Part shown: positions 25,317 to 34,844 of the stretch, piece by piece | Position numbering within the stretch: the stretch's first letter is position 1 | Layout: each line of letters opens with the position of its first letter | Origin: CAWARU01 sp963805795 | Lineage (GTDB): Bacteria > Pseudomonadota > Gammaproteobacteria > UBA6186 > Azoamicaceae | Direction of reading: 5' to 3' | DNA: 64,000 bases | Assembly (NCBI GenBank): GCA_963805795.1 | Contig: CAWDVG010000001.1 | Coordinates: 1-64,000, forward strand | Notes under the pieces: model-generated | What the model saw: only the letters and a program-made list of their open reading frames with translations | What the model was told of the DNA's origin: nothing | Database searches by the model: none | Position numbers and translations under genes: made by a program

Positions 25317-25997
25317 ATGGATCAAAATCTACAAACAAAATTGTTGCAAGCTGCACGAAGCATTTTTCAGAGCTCAGCCAATATTAAAGAACAAATAGTG
25401 GCCGGAAATTATTTGCATACACTTATTGATATGGCAAAAATCATTAGCCAATCCATTGCAAAAGGTGGGAAGTTAATGTTATGCGGCAATGGAGGTTCGG
25501 CAGCAGACGCTCAACATTTGGCAGCAGAATTATTAATACGTTTGCGTTCTCATGTAAACCGAGAAGCCATAGCAGCTATTCCCTTAGCTATGGATTCCTC
25601 ATCTATGACGGCTTGTGGTAATGATTATGGTTTTGAGTTCCTTTTTGAAAGGATGGTGGCAGGCCTAGGGCGACCTGGCGATGTATTGCTGGGGATCACC
25701 ACTTCTGGAAAATCGTCTAATGTGATCCGAGCATTACAATATGCTCGCAAGAACGGGATCAAAACATTGGGATTTTTAGGGGGGGAAGGTGGACCTGCTT
25801 TACAGGATTGTGATTTGGCTTTTGTAGTTCCAGCGACGGATACTGGACGAATTCAAGAATCGCATATTACAGCGGGCCATGCACTGATGGAGATGATTGA
25901 AGAAATAATGTTGGCGGAAGGTCATATTCAACTTACAAAATTAAAAGAAACTAAGTTAAAAGAGAACAATGAAGATTTAAGTTGCCATCCCCTATAG
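25317..25997 (+). CDS. gmhA: Phosphoheptose isomerase (sedoheptulose-7-phosphate isomerase)
   Basis: 226 aa SIS-domain protein. CGNGGSAADAQHLAAELL (about 56-73) includes the catalytic Glu region. MTACGNDYGFEFLFERMV, then GDVLLGITTSGKSSNVIRAL, is the SIS phosphate-binding stretch, and ESHITAGHALMEMIEE carries the conserved His. GmhA converts sedoheptulose 7-phosphate to D-glycero-D-manno-heptose 7-phosphate for ADP- or GDP-heptose. A roughly 20-residue Lys/Glu-rich tail is extra. It is the first gene of the operon after the ops-like leader. The other heptose genes are not in the window, so it may supply the LPS core or an O-antigen heptose. Confidence 0.88.
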   Translation: MDQNLQTKLLQAARSIFQSSANIKEQIVAGNYLHTLIDMAKIISQSIAKGGKLMLCGNGGSAADAQHLAAELLIRLRSHVNREAIAAIPLAMDSSSMTACGNDYGFEFLFERMVAGLGRPGDVLLGITTSGKSSNVIRALQYARKNGIKTLGFLGGEGGPALQDCDLAFVVPATDTGRIQESHITAGHALMEMIEEIMLAEGHIQLTKLKETKLKENNEDLSCHPL

Positions 25998-26034
25998 ATT
26001 GAATTTTTTATTATATTTAAGGGCCAAATAAAAT

Positions 26035-26940
26035 ATGTTTAAAGATAAGGTAATTGAATTTCTGCATCATTACCTACCACCGGCTATGAAACGATGGCTC
26101 AGGGCAGTATTAAAGAAGAATGAAAAAATTCTTACTAAGGTAGCACCTTCGTTTAGGGAATATGTGAGGTCAACTCCATTTGATGGCATGAATGAATCCT
26201 TTTTAAGCAATCTCTTGAAATACATAGATAAGAATATTCCTATATTGTTACAAGTGAGGGAATTGCGTCAATTACTGGCTCGGGAAAGACTCAAATTATT
26301 TCTTGAAAAAGAAACAAAAATACGCCAAATAGATAACCAAGCAGAAAAAATGGCACATAATACAATTCAACACAATTTAAATGGATTATTAGAAGCAGTG
26401 GAATTGGATCGACCAAGTATTCTGATTAATCCGATATTATCCATCGAAAAAATTTATAAGAATGTATCTAATCTCCGCATTTTATCTATCGGACCACGTT
26501 CAGAAATTGAAATCTTTCATTTATTTGCGAATGGGTTTAAACTTGAGAATATTAAGGCCATCGATTTAATTTCTTATTCTCCTTATATTGAAATTGGCGA
26601 TATGCATCAAATGCCTTACCCAGATAATTCATTTGATGTCATTCTATTAGGTTGGGTATTATCCTATAGCAAAGATTGGGCCACCGTTGCTTCGGAAATT
26701 ACACGTTGTGCAAAACAGGGTGCCATTATTGCGATATCCGCAGATTATAGTGATCCCACAACAGCCAATTCGCATTTTAACGGAGAAACCACTCATGTCC
26801 AAAATTGTGATCAGATTTTAAATATTTTTTCAAAAAATCTAGGGACAGTTTATTTTAGACATGATTGTAGTTATCCAGATACTGCTATGAATATGGTCAT
26901 ATTTGAAACGTTAAAGAACCAAGTCAATATCAATCTTTAA
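26035..26940 (+). CDS. SAM-dependent methyltransferase (class I)
   Basis: 301 aa. About 130 residues of basic, helical N-terminal sequence precede a Rossmann methyltransferase domain. Its glycine motif is degenerate (LRILSIGPRSEIEIFHLFAN, about 146-166). A motif-II-like MHQMPYPDNSFDVILLGWVL (about 193-212) follows, with the acidic/aromatic pattern of Methyltransf_11 proteins. The likely target is a sugar hydroxyl or a lipid-linked intermediate of the glycan. It lies between gmhA and the NeuB-like gene, spaced by 37 and 10 bases. The substrate cannot be told from sequence. Confidence 0.7.
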   Translation: MFKDKVIEFLHHYLPPAMKRWLRAVLKKNEKILTKVAPSFREYVRSTPFDGMNESFLSNLLKYIDKNIPILLQVRELRQLLARERLKLFLEKETKIRQIDNQAEKMAHNTIQHNLNGLLEAVELDRPSILINPILSIEKIYKNVSNLRILSIGPRSEIEIFHLFANGFKLENIKAIDLISYSPYIEIGDMHQMPYPDNSFDVILLGWVLSYSKDWATVASEITRCAKQGAIIAISADYSDPTTANSHFNGETTHVQNCDQILNIFSKNLGTVYFRHDCSYPDTAMNMVIFETLKNQVNINL

Positions 26941-26950
26941 AGGAAAAACG

Positions 26951-27658
26951 ATGCATACCCCAGAAATTATTGCTGAAATTGGTCAAAATCATAATGGAGA
27001 CATGGATGTCGCCTGTGCTTTAATCAGAGAAGCGAAAACCGCTGGCGCAGATGTCGCTAAATTTCAGGTTTACCATGCACCAACTTTGTTTAAAAAGGAA
27101 GGAAACGAATGGTACGATTATAATTGCAAAACAGAATTAAGTCGTAAGCAACTTGAAATACTAGCAAAAGAATGTCAGAGCCTTGGAATTGAGTTTATGG
27201 CTTCTGTGTTTGATGTGGAACGTATACATTGGCTAGAGGAATTGGGTGTAAAACGCTATAAAATTGCTTCAAGATCTATATATGATCAAGAATTAATTAC
27301 AGCCATTTCTGCCACAGGAAAGAAAATAATAGCCTCCTTGGGTATGTGGGGAAACGTTGAATTTCCTATCATTAACACCCAAGTGAAAGTTGATTTTCTA
27401 TACTGCATTTCCAAGTATCCTACTTCACTCGCGGATCTGCATTTAAAATCGGTAGATTTTTCGAATTATGCTGGCTTTAGTGATCATACCATTGGAATTA
27501 CAGCAGCAAAGGTAGCATTAATGAGAGGCGCAAGAATTATTGAAAAGCACTTTACTTTGGACAAAACTATGTATGGTCCCGATCATGCCTGTAGTATGAC
27601 CCCAGAAGAATTACAACATCTTTGTGCTTTTCGAAATGAATTTGTTGAATGTTTATAA
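26951..27658 (+). CDS. NeuB-family nonulosonate synthase, short form lacking the SAF domain
   Basis: 235 aa. The TIM-barrel of N-acetylneuraminate, legionaminate and pseudaminate synthases is clear: EIIAEIGQNHNGD (6-17), VAKFQVY, EFMASVFD, YKIASRSI, GFSDHTIG (about 178-185) and IIEKHFTLD followed by GPDH. Family enzymes condense phosphoenolpyruvate with an N-acetylated hexose to make a nine-carbon acid. Typical members have about 340-350 residues with a C-terminal antifreeze-like (SAF) domain that helps bind the sugar in the partner subunit. Here the protein stops after the barrel, so substrate binding must differ or the SAF part is supplied elsewhere. The cytidylyltransferases downstream fit a nonulosonic-acid pathway. 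Confidence 0.8.
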   Translation: MHTPEIIAEIGQNHNGDMDVACALIREAKTAGADVAKFQVYHAPTLFKKEGNEWYDYNCKTELSRKQLEILAKECQSLGIEFMASVFDVERIHWLEELGVKRYKIASRSIYDQELITAISATGKKIIASLGMWGNVEFPIINTQVKVDFLYCISKYPTSLADLHLKSVDFSNYAGFSDHTIGITAAKVALMRGARIIEKHFTLDKTMYGPDHACSMTPEELQHLCAFRNEFVECL

Positions 27659-27700
27659 AATAAGATGATTGAGAAATAAATAATATAGGATGATAGAAAA

Positions 27701-28978
27701 ATGAGTTTCTTAACAGAAGTGGAACTGGGTCATCTTTTGCTGCAGCTAGTATTACTCTTAGCTTCAGCACATATTTTTGGATATCTATTTCATAAATGTA
27801 AATTTCCACGAGTAATAGGGGAAATTTTTGGTGGGCTCATTCTGGGACCCTCTGTATTAGGTCAAATCTTGCCGGAGGTACACCAATTTCTCTTTTTGGG
27901 TTCAGCAGATAGTGGGAAACTTCTCTCCATTTTTTATTGGATGGGTTTGATATTCCTTATGTTTTCTGCAGGATTTAAAACAAAGGCTTCATTTAATAAA
28001 AATGAAAAGATGTTGATCATCAACATAATATTAAGCGCTACCCTTATTCCTTTTTTAGCAGGCTTTCTGTCAGTTAATGTATTTGATTTTACCTCCTATA
28101 TTGGGGACATGAATTCTATGACTGCTATAGCCGTTATTATTGGCGTCGCTGTTTCAGTTACCTCAATCCCGGTCATTTCAAAAATATTTATTGATTTGGG
28201 AATAATGGGAAGTCCCTTTGCTAAAATTGTTATATCAGCATCTATGCTACAAGATCTCATATTATGGATAGCGGTGGCCCTGGCAACTAAGGCTACGATT
28301 GATGCTTCTTCAATTTTCAATACCGTTTTCACTACCTTGGCGTTTATCGGTGTATTGTTGACATTAGGACCTTTACTAATAAATAAGCTGGCTAAAACGG
28401 GAATAAATTTCACCCTCCCTAACTCGGCAATGGGAGCGATACTCATACTATGTATATCCGTGGCATTAGCAGCCAATGTTCTGAAAATTAATATCATCTT
28501 TGGAGCTTTGCTGTCAGGCATTCTGATTGGTCTGTTACCCCAACAGCAATTTGTTGAAGCAAAAAATAAAATTTCCGATTTTTCACTCAGTTTTTTCATT
28601 CCTTTATATTTTGCAATAGTGGGTCTTAAAATCAATCTACCGCAATATTTAGATTTGAAATTTTTTATACTTTTCTTGATTCTTTCCTCAATTATAGAAA
28701 TTGGTTGTGTGTTTTTGGGTACTTGGTTTGTCAAAAGGAATTTTTTTACTTGCCTAAACTATGGAATAGCAATGAATACGCGTGGTGGGCCTGGCATTGT
28801 ACTAGCTACGGTTGCCTATGAGGCAAAAATTATTAATGAAGTGTTTTTTGTGACCCTGGTGTTATCTGCCATTGTTACCTCTGCGGCCTCAGGTTTCTGG
28901 TTTAGATATGCTCTTAATAAAAGTACTTTATTCGATAACATGACTACGGATGATAAAACACTTGTCAAACAAGGTTAA
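27701..28978 (+). CDS. Cation/proton antiporter, CPA2 (KefB/NapA-like) family
   Basis: 425 aa, almost entirely hydrophobic, with about 12 membrane segments. FPRVIGEIFGGLILGPSVLG near the N-terminus and IFLMFSAGFKTK are typical of the Na+/H+ exchanger (PF00999) fold. SVTSIPVISKIFIDLG, ASMLQDLILWIAVALA and NTRGGPGIVLATVAYEA match the core region. No C-terminal RCK/TrkA-N domain is present. The gene is embedded in the glycan operon between the neuB-like and aminotransferase genes, which is unusual. A link between ion gradients and glycan export or pH homeostasis is speculative. Confidence 0.85.
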   Translation: MSFLTEVELGHLLLQLVLLLASAHIFGYLFHKCKFPRVIGEIFGGLILGPSVLGQILPEVHQFLFLGSADSGKLLSIFYWMGLIFLMFSAGFKTKASFNKNEKMLIINIILSATLIPFLAGFLSVNVFDFTSYIGDMNSMTAIAVIIGVAVSVTSIPVISKIFIDLGIMGSPFAKIVISASMLQDLILWIAVALATKATIDASSIFNTVFTTLAFIGVLLTLGPLLINKLAKTGINFTLPNSAMGAILILCISVALAANVLKINIIFGALLSGILIGLLPQQQFVEAKNKISDFSLSFFIPLYFAIVGLKINLPQYLDLKFFILFLILSSIIEIGCVFLGTWFVKRNFFTCLNYGIAMNTRGGPGIVLATVAYEAKIINEVFFVTLVLSAIVTSAASGFWFRYALNKSTLFDNMTTDDKTLVKQG

Positions 28979-29013
28979 GGGAATCCTAACGTTTTTATAT
29001 TTCGGGAAAAAAA

Positions 29014-30297
29014 ATGCATAAACTTGCAATTCTAGGTGGAGCTCCAGTTATCCAAAATCCCATTCAAAGCTTTAGCACTATTGGTGAAGCTGAGAAGACT
29101 GCGGTCATTAAATTTTTTGAAGAGTCTAAAACTCTATCTGGTTTTTTTGGTAGTGCGCGCCCAGAATTTTCTGGTGGTCCAGAGGTGAGAGCCTTTGAAG
29201 AAGAATGGTGTTTAAGATTTGATGTTACACATGCCGTTTCTGTGAACTCTGCAACCTCAGGTCTTATGGTAGCCATGGGTGCCATTGGAATCAGCCCGGG
29301 TGATGAGGTGATTGTTCCCCCCTTTACAATGTCAGCCACTGCGATTGCTCCATTAATATATGGTGGAATTCCTGTATTTGCAGATGTTGAAGAAAACTAT
29401 TTTTGTATTGATCCAAAAATGGTTGAGAATCTAATAACAAGTAAGACCAAAGCTATTATTGCCACTAATTTATTTGGTCATCCTGCCGATTTACATTTAT
29501 TACGAAAAATAGCTGATAAACATAAAATATTTTTGATTGAAGATAATGCTCAAGCTGTGCTAGCAGAAGATCAAAATGATCTAGCAGGAACTATTGGTCA
29601 TATTGGTATTTACAGCTTAAATGTTCATAAGCACATACAAACTGGTGAAGGTGGTGTTTGTGTAACAGAGAACTCGGAGCTCGCAGAAAGAATGCAATTA
29701 ATTCGTAATCACGGTGAAAATGTTGTCGAGTGGAAAAATATTAGTGATTTAACTAATTTGGTTGGCTATAATTTTCGCATGCTTGAGCTTACGGCAGTTA
29801 TTGGAAAAGAGCAATTAAAGCGGATTGATGCACTAGTAAAAAGAACGGAATTATTTGGTATAGGATTGACTGAAGGTTTAAAAAATTTAGAAGGCATTAC
29901 TGCTCCCAAGGTTCGTAATGGTTGCCGTCACAACTATTTTATGTGGCCTTGTTTATATGATGAAAAAAAATTAGGTGTTTCCCGAGAACTGTTTGTGAAA
30001 GCGGTAAAAGCTGAAGGCGTTCCAATGGAACAAGGCTATGTAAAACCACTTTATCTGTTACCTCTTTTTCAAAAAAGAATAGCGATCGGCCATGAAGGTT
30101 TTCCATTTACCCTCACTGACAGACAATATTCGATGGGCCTTTGCCCTGTGGCAGAGTCATTACATTTCAAGAAAATACTGCACATTCAACCTGTTGCCTG
30201 GAGTCTGGATAAGGAGCAAATGGATTTGTTAATAGCTGCTATCCATAAAGTTCATAAGAACATACAGGAACTTAAAGCACTTGAAACTTATGCTTGA
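29014..30297 (+). CDS. DegT/DnrJ/EryC1/StrS-type sugar aminotransferase
   Basis: 427 aa PLP enzyme of fold type I. HAVSVNSATSGLMVAMGAIG (about 70-89) is the phosphate-binding loop, GDEVIVPPFTMSATAIAPL follows, LIEDNAQAVLAE carries the Asp and acid pair, and YSLNVHKHIQTGEGGVCV (about 199-216) contains the Schiff-base Lys of the HKH motif. Such enzymes transfer an amino group, usually from glutamate, to a nucleotide-linked keto sugar. The start ATG follows a weak purine-rich stretch. It may provide the amino group of the sugar later amidinated by the PP-loop enzymes. It is distinct from the second aminotransferase at 60458, which belongs to the dTDP branch. Confidence 0.85.
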   Translation: MHKLAILGGAPVIQNPIQSFSTIGEAEKTAVIKFFEESKTLSGFFGSARPEFSGGPEVRAFEEEWCLRFDVTHAVSVNSATSGLMVAMGAIGISPGDEVIVPPFTMSATAIAPLIYGGIPVFADVEENYFCIDPKMVENLITSKTKAIIATNLFGHPADLHLLRKIADKHKIFLIEDNAQAVLAEDQNDLAGTIGHIGIYSLNVHKHIQTGEGGVCVTENSELAERMQLIRNHGENVVEWKNISDLTNLVGYNFRMLELTAVIGKEQLKRIDALVKRTELFGIGLTEGLKNLEGITAPKVRNGCRHNYFMWPCLYDEKKLGVSRELFVKAVKAEGVPMEQGYVKPLYLLPLFQKRIAIGHEGFPFTLTDRQYSMGLCPVAESLHFKKILHIQPVAWSLDKEQMDLLIAAIHKVHKNIQELKALETYA

Positions 30298-31657
30298 ACA
30301 GATAAAGAAAAAAATTCAAGAACTCAATTTAGTCGCAGTGCTTGATTATTCAGGTAGAGGGGGCAATGCTTTCTTCTTGACTATCTTTGACCAGCATCCT
30401 GAGGTGCTTTGTTGCCCATTAATGCATTATACCTATTCTTATTTATTAACCGAATTTGGGGCACAAAGTAAAATACCAGCAGATGTTGCTAAACAATTTC
30501 TAAAAACAAAAAGTTATTTTCGTTTGCTTTACAATGAGCCGGTGGGAGAAACAAAAGATCTGATTTATCGTTTGGGTCTTGATCCCGAGGTAGGTATGGC
30601 AGTTATTAATAGGAAGATACTGCATGAACTGTTTGAGAAATTTTTTCTTGATAAAAATATAGTCACTCGCAAGGAACTTGCTCTTCTACCCTTATTAATT
30701 TATGCTGCCGCTGCAGGAAGAGATATATCTAAGATAAAATATGCACTTCTAAGTGATGCAATTTCGCTTCGTTCTGAGAATGTAAAGGTTTCTTTTAGTG
30801 GCCAAGTAATTGACGTTTTATTGATAGATTTTCCAAAAGCAAAATTAATTGATATAGTGCGAGACCCCCGAGCAACCTTCGCTTCACCTAGACATCAATT
30901 TGTTAATGCACTTGGCAATATGTATGCTTTAAAACCTGGCTGCTTTTTTTCGAGATTAGTTATGTTAATGTCAAAAAATATTAGGCAGGATAGTGGTTGT
31001 GTATATTTATATTGGTTAATGTATATCGCACAAGCTTATAGAACTCTAAACTCAAAAAAACAGCAATACACTAATACTTTTTTTACAGTTAAAAATGAGG
31101 ATTTAAACTTAAACTTTGTTCAGACACTTAATGGTTTAGTCGAGTGGTTAAAGGTAGAGTTTCTAGATAAATGGCATGAAGAACAATATCATCCTACCAT
31201 TTTGGGTCATCCTTGGAAAGGGGTGGGAGCATATAGCAATCGTTATCAACCGAGTACTTTTGGTTTGTTAGAAAATGATTCCGATGAGGTTGCCTCAAAA
31301 GCCATTGGTCCTAATAAATATGTTACTGAGCGGTGGAAATATCGTTTAAATAGCAGAGAGATCGAATTAACGGAACGGCTTTTCTATGACCAACTTAAAG
31401 ACTTCAAATATGAAAGTATTTATGATAAGAGGAATCGTACCGATATACATTGCTTAATACGAACCAGTCTTCTCCCTTTTCAGGGTGAAATGCCAACATG
31501 TAAGTGGATTATCAATGGGCGAAAGGTATCTTGGAAAACGTTTATGGAGAGATTGTATTATACGATAACATTTTTTCCATTTTACATAATATCTCGTATG
31601 GTCCTATTCGATTTAGTATTAAGAAAAAAATTTTTTCAAATAGATTGTAAGGCTTGA
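30290..31657 (+). CDS. Sulfotransferase-family protein
   Basis: 455 aa from the ATG at 30290; a TTG nine bases earlier is possible. The opening LVAVLDYSGRGGNAFFLTIF, then DQHPEVL, resembles the 5'-phosphosulfate-binding loop of PAPS-dependent sulfotransferases (GxxRSGTT-type, variant). LIDIVRDPRATFASPRHQF (about 185-203) matches their 3'-phosphate-binding motif (RDPR). The distal part is variable, ending in a hydrophobic stretch (YYTITFFPFYIISRMVLFDL) that may anchor it to the membrane. Genes for ATP sulfurylase and APS kinase lie 20 kb downstream in the same operon, which strongly supports sulfation of the glycan. It overlaps the preceding aminotransferase stop by eight bases. Confidence 0.7.
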   Translation: MLEQIKKKIQELNLVAVLDYSGRGGNAFFLTIFDQHPEVLCCPLMHYTYSYLLTEFGAQSKIPADVAKQFLKTKSYFRLLYNEPVGETKDLIYRLGLDPEVGMAVINRKILHELFEKFFLDKNIVTRKELALLPLLIYAAAAGRDISKIKYALLSDAISLRSENVKVSFSGQVIDVLLIDFPKAKLIDIVRDPRATFASPRHQFVNALGNMYALKPGCFFSRLVMLMSKNIRQDSGCVYLYWLMYIAQAYRTLNSKKQQYTNTFFTVKNEDLNLNFVQTLNGLVEWLKVEFLDKWHEEQYHPTILGHPWKGVGAYSNRYQPSTFGLLENDSDEVASKAIGPNKYVTERWKYRLNSREIELTERLFYDQLKDFKYESIYDKRNRTDIHCLIRTSLLPFQGEMPTCKWIINGRKVSWKTFMERLYYTITFFPFYIISRMVLFDLVLRKKFFQIDCKA

Positions 31658-31659
31658 CT

Positions 31660-32520
31660 GTGACGACTAGCATTCAAAATTACCAAGACAAAAGTTCATT
31701 AGAAGAAGTTCATATTTCTAGTAAAAAAACATTAATACCGAATATGTTTGAAATTTGGAAACATAAATTACTATTGTTGGTATTAATGAAAAGGAATATT
31801 AAGTTACGATATAAGCAAACGATTTTGGGCGTTATGTGGGTCATCATTCAACCAATTGCTCTGTCAGGAGTTTTTGCAATTGTATTTGGAAAGTTGATGG
31901 CAGTGAATTCTGATGATACACCTTACATTGCATTTGTGCTTACGGGTGTTCTATTATGGCAATTTTTTAGTCGCTCATTATCAGAAGCAAGTACGAGTCT
32001 CATTGGGTTTTCTAATGTAATAACAAAAGTATATTTCCCAAGAATACTAATACCTTTAGCTAGTATTTTAACCGCACTATTTGATTTAATCATTATATTC
32101 CCATTAATAATACTTGTAATATTTTTTGTTAATGGTTCGATACCATTGCATAGCCTATGGATAGTACCTTGTGCAATATTAATGACACTGATCATTGCAA
32201 TTGGCCTAAGCTTTTGTTTTAGTAGCATTAATGTGATTTTTAGAGATGTGCAACACATCATACCCTTTATGCTACAGTTGGGATTATATATTTCACCAGT
32301 TGTATATTCATCATCAATAGTGCCAGAAAAATGGCGTTGGTTATATATATTGAATCCTTTTGTCGGAATTATTGATACATTTAGATATGGACTATTAACT
32401 CAGGCAGCCGCGCCGAGTTTGGAATGCATTGCAATCACCTTAATAGTTAGTATTTTATTCATAATAGTAGGAAGTATAACTTTCTGTGCTATAGAACAAG
32501 TGATGATAGATAGGATCTGA
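31660..32520 (+). CDS. wzm: ABC-2 polysaccharide export permease (Wzm-type)
   Basis: 286 aa from a GTG that has AAGG eight bases upstream; a TTG six bases earlier overlaps the previous stop. The soluble N-terminus is followed by six membrane segments typical of ABC-2 permeases: LRYKQTILGVMWVIIQPIAL, YIAFVLTGVLLWQFFSRSLS, and the final block YILNPFVGIIDTFRYGLL. Together with the ATPase starting seven bases downstream it forms the inner-membrane exporter of completed, undecaprenyl-linked polysaccharide. This indicates synthesis by the ABC-transporter pathway, not the Wzy pathway; no wzx or wzy gene is seen in the window. Confidence 0.9.
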   Translation: MTTSIQNYQDKSSLEEVHISSKKTLIPNMFEIWKHKLLLLVLMKRNIKLRYKQTILGVMWVIIQPIALSGVFAIVFGKLMAVNSDDTPYIAFVLTGVLLWQFFSRSLSEASTSLIGFSNVITKVYFPRILIPLASILTALFDLIIIFPLIILVIFFVNGSIPLHSLWIVPCAILMTLIIAIGLSFCFSSINVIFRDVQHIIPFMLQLGLYISPVVYSSSIVPEKWRWLYILNPFVGIIDTFRYGLLTQAAAPSLECIAITLIVSILFIIVGSITFCAIEQVMIDRI

Positions 32521-32527
32521 GATTTAT

Positions 32528-33715
32528 ATGTCGAGAACGGTAATAGAAGTAAACAATATTGGCAAAAAATATAAACTAGGGGAATATACATTTGGATGGA
32601 ACAGATCTGCAAAGGAAGAATTATGGGCACTAAGAAATATTTCATTCAAGGTTAAGGAGGGTGATGCCCTTGGAATTATCGGAAATAATGGATCTGGCAA
32701 GAGCACTTTGCTCAAAATTTTGTCTCGGATAACAACGCCAAGCGAAGGTCATGCTCGCGTAGTTGGTAAGGTAAGAACAATATTAGAAGTAGGGACTGGC
32801 TTTCAAGGAGAATTAACCGGACGTGAAAATATTTATCTAAATGGCTCTTTGCTTGGTATGTCTTCTAAGGAAATTCAACAGAAATTTGATGAAATTGTAG
32901 AGTTCTCTGAAATTGAAAAGTTTATTGATACCCCCGTAAAACGATATTCCTCTGGCATGTATGTGAGATTAGCATTTGCTGTAGCGGCTAATTTAAATCC
33001 GGATATCCTAATTGTAGATGAAGTCTTGGCAGTGGGTGATATTAATTTCCAGAGAAAATGCTTGGAAAAACTAGAAGAGGGGTCAAAAAATCGTGCACAA
33101 ACCATTATATTTGTGAGCCATAATTTAACTGCGATTAGAAATTTTTGTAAACGAGCACTACTGTTGCAAAATGGAAAATTACTATTAGATGCCGGGGTGG
33201 ATGATGTTGTAGAAAAGTTTCTAGAAAATTCAAATCAAGTGCTAGAATTAGGTAAGAAAAATCTAAAGGACAGGCTTAATCGAACGACAGGTAAAGTTCG
33301 ATTTTCGAGTATAGAAGCTCGTAATATTAATAATGAACTGACTTGGCGCTTTTATTCAGGGGAAATGGTTAATTTCCAATTAAAATATAAGGTGTTTGAA
33401 TCTGTTCCAAGTTTAACTTTATTATTTTTTATTCGAACATTAGATCAAAAAATATTGACTACTATAAAGAAAATATTGAGCGTTGGTAAGTTAGATGAAG
33501 GTTATGAAGGAGTCACAAATCTTTGTCTTCCCAATTTACCGCTTAGAGCTGGTGAATTTGGTTTATACATTTGCTTTGGCGAAATAGAAAGTGGTGTTAA
33601 TCACGATGTAATAGATGAAAATATTGTGCCCTATTTAATGATACAATCAGAAGAAGAAGACCTTGAATTAAGAAAGGGTTTCTTCACAATTGATTGCTCA
33701 GTTGAAGGCTGCTGA
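32528..33715 (+). CDS. wzt: ABC exporter ATPase with Wzt-type carbohydrate-binding domain
   Basis: 395 aa. Residues 1-240 are an ABC ATPase: Walker A IIGNNGSGKSTLLKIL (about 50-65), signature YSSGMYVRLAFAVAANLNPD (about 139-158), Walker B ILIVDEVLAVGD and switch His in VSHN. Residues of about 250-395 match the extra C-terminal Wzt_C beta-sandwich that recognises the terminal modification of O-antigen chains and couples chain termination to export. Many methyltransferases in the operon, and the sulfotransferase, could supply the terminal cap. It pairs with the permease directly upstream. Confidence 0.92.
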   Translation: MSRTVIEVNNIGKKYKLGEYTFGWNRSAKEELWALRNISFKVKEGDALGIIGNNGSGKSTLLKILSRITTPSEGHARVVGKVRTILEVGTGFQGELTGRENIYLNGSLLGMSSKEIQQKFDEIVEFSEIEKFIDTPVKRYSSGMYVRLAFAVAANLNPDILIVDEVLAVGDINFQRKCLEKLEEGSKNRAQTIIFVSHNLTAIRNFCKRALLLQNGKLLLDAGVDDVVEKFLENSNQVLELGKKNLKDRLNRTTGKVRFSSIEARNINNELTWRFYSGEMVNFQLKYKVFESVPSLTLLFFIRTLDQKILTTIKKILSVGKLDEGYEGVTNLCLPNLPLRAGEFGLYICFGEIESGVNHDVIDENIVPYLMIQSEEEDLELRKGFFTIDCSVEGC

Positions 33716-33752
33716 GAAAAATGATTTATTTACTTATTGAGAAGGTGAATTC

Positions 33753-34808
33753 ATGATGCTGCATTTCAAAGAAAAATTTTCAGAATATATTACATTATTA
33801 AAGAGCATTTCTCATAAACAGGGGGCTCTTCCAAGCAAGATCTTGAGTTCGATAATGATAATGAACGTTTTGGAGCGAATTGTACAGGTTCCTGATGAAA
33901 ATCCCTTACCGCCATTAGAAATTGCAATTAATAATCAGATTGGATTTCTACATGAGGTTCACATGTTGGTTCCAGAATTAAATATTGCAGATGACAAAAT
34001 AAATGGATCTGAAAGTGCTCAGGATGTTGTTCAAATTTTTGAACAAGCATGGACAACCTACAATGATGATGTTTACGAACATTCAGTGGGGCTGGTTGAG
34101 AAACGTCTCAAATTGAATGGTTTTGATCATCAATATTTTGCTAATAAACGTTGTTTCGATGGAGGATGTGGTACAGGACGTTTATCATTGGCTATAGCTA
34201 AAATGGGAGCGAAAGAAGTTATTGCTGCTGATATTGGCAATTCTTCTTTGGAATTTTTTAAAAGAAAAATAAAAGCTCACAATTTGAAAAATATCACTTT
34301 AGTGCATCAAGACATAACCAATTTAAGTAATTTTGCAACGGGGGAATTTGATTTCGTTTCTTCTTATGGTGTGTTGCATCATACCCCCAACCCTATAGGG
34401 GGACTTAAAGAACACCTTCGGATAACTAAAGAGGGTGGCATTATGTGGTTGTATCTATATGGAGCGGGAGGGATATATTGGGAAATGTATGATGAACTTC
34501 GGACTGTCATTAGAGAAATTGATTTATATACAATTAAAAATACTTTGATTCAATTTGGCTTACGAGAAGGTCTTATTTATACATACCTAGATAATGTATT
34601 GGCACCTCGTACCTATCACTTAGAATCTGAAATTAAACAATTGCTGGCTCAAGAACATCCCATTGAATTACGTCAAGCTATAGGTTCATCAGCAATTGAT
34701 GATCCTAAAAAATGCATCAATTCGACTTATGGGAAAGAGATTCTCGGACCCGAAGGGGAAGTTAGAGTGATTATTACGAAAAATAATAAATCATGTGCAT
34801 TATGTTGA
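33753..34808 (+). CDS. SAM-dependent methyltransferase (class I)
   Basis: 351 aa with ATG start and AAGGTG about ten bases upstream. The N-terminal 110 residues are helical. Then comes a canonical motif I, RCFDGGCGTGRLSLAIAKMG (about 133-152), IAADIG for motif II, and FDFVSSYGVLHHTPNPIGGL (about 197-216), typical of small-molecule O- or C-methyltransferases. It directly follows Wzt, whose C-terminal domain in characterised systems reads a methyl or methylphosphate cap. A chain-terminating role is therefore possible but unproven. Confidence 0.8.
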   Translation: MMLHFKEKFSEYITLLKSISHKQGALPSKILSSIMIMNVLERIVQVPDENPLPPLEIAINNQIGFLHEVHMLVPELNIADDKINGSESAQDVVQIFEQAWTTYNDDVYEHSVGLVEKRLKLNGFDHQYFANKRCFDGGCGTGRLSLAIAKMGAKEVIAADIGNSSLEFFKRKIKAHNLKNITLVHQDITNLSNFATGEFDFVSSYGVLHHTPNPIGGLKEHLRITKEGGIMWLYLYGAGGIYWEMYDELRTVIREIDLYTIKNTLIQFGLREGLIYTYLDNVLAPRTYHLESEIKQLLAQEHPIELRQAIGSSAIDDPKKCINSTYGKEILGPEGEVRVIITKNNKSCALC

Positions 34809-34844
34809 GCGGGAATTCTACAATTATTTGACAGGTTATTGTAA

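Noticed and set aside
28096..28734. Minus-strand 212-codon frame inside the antiporter gene
   Set aside because: Antisense shadow of the membrane-protein gene; no ribosome binding site or family resemblance.
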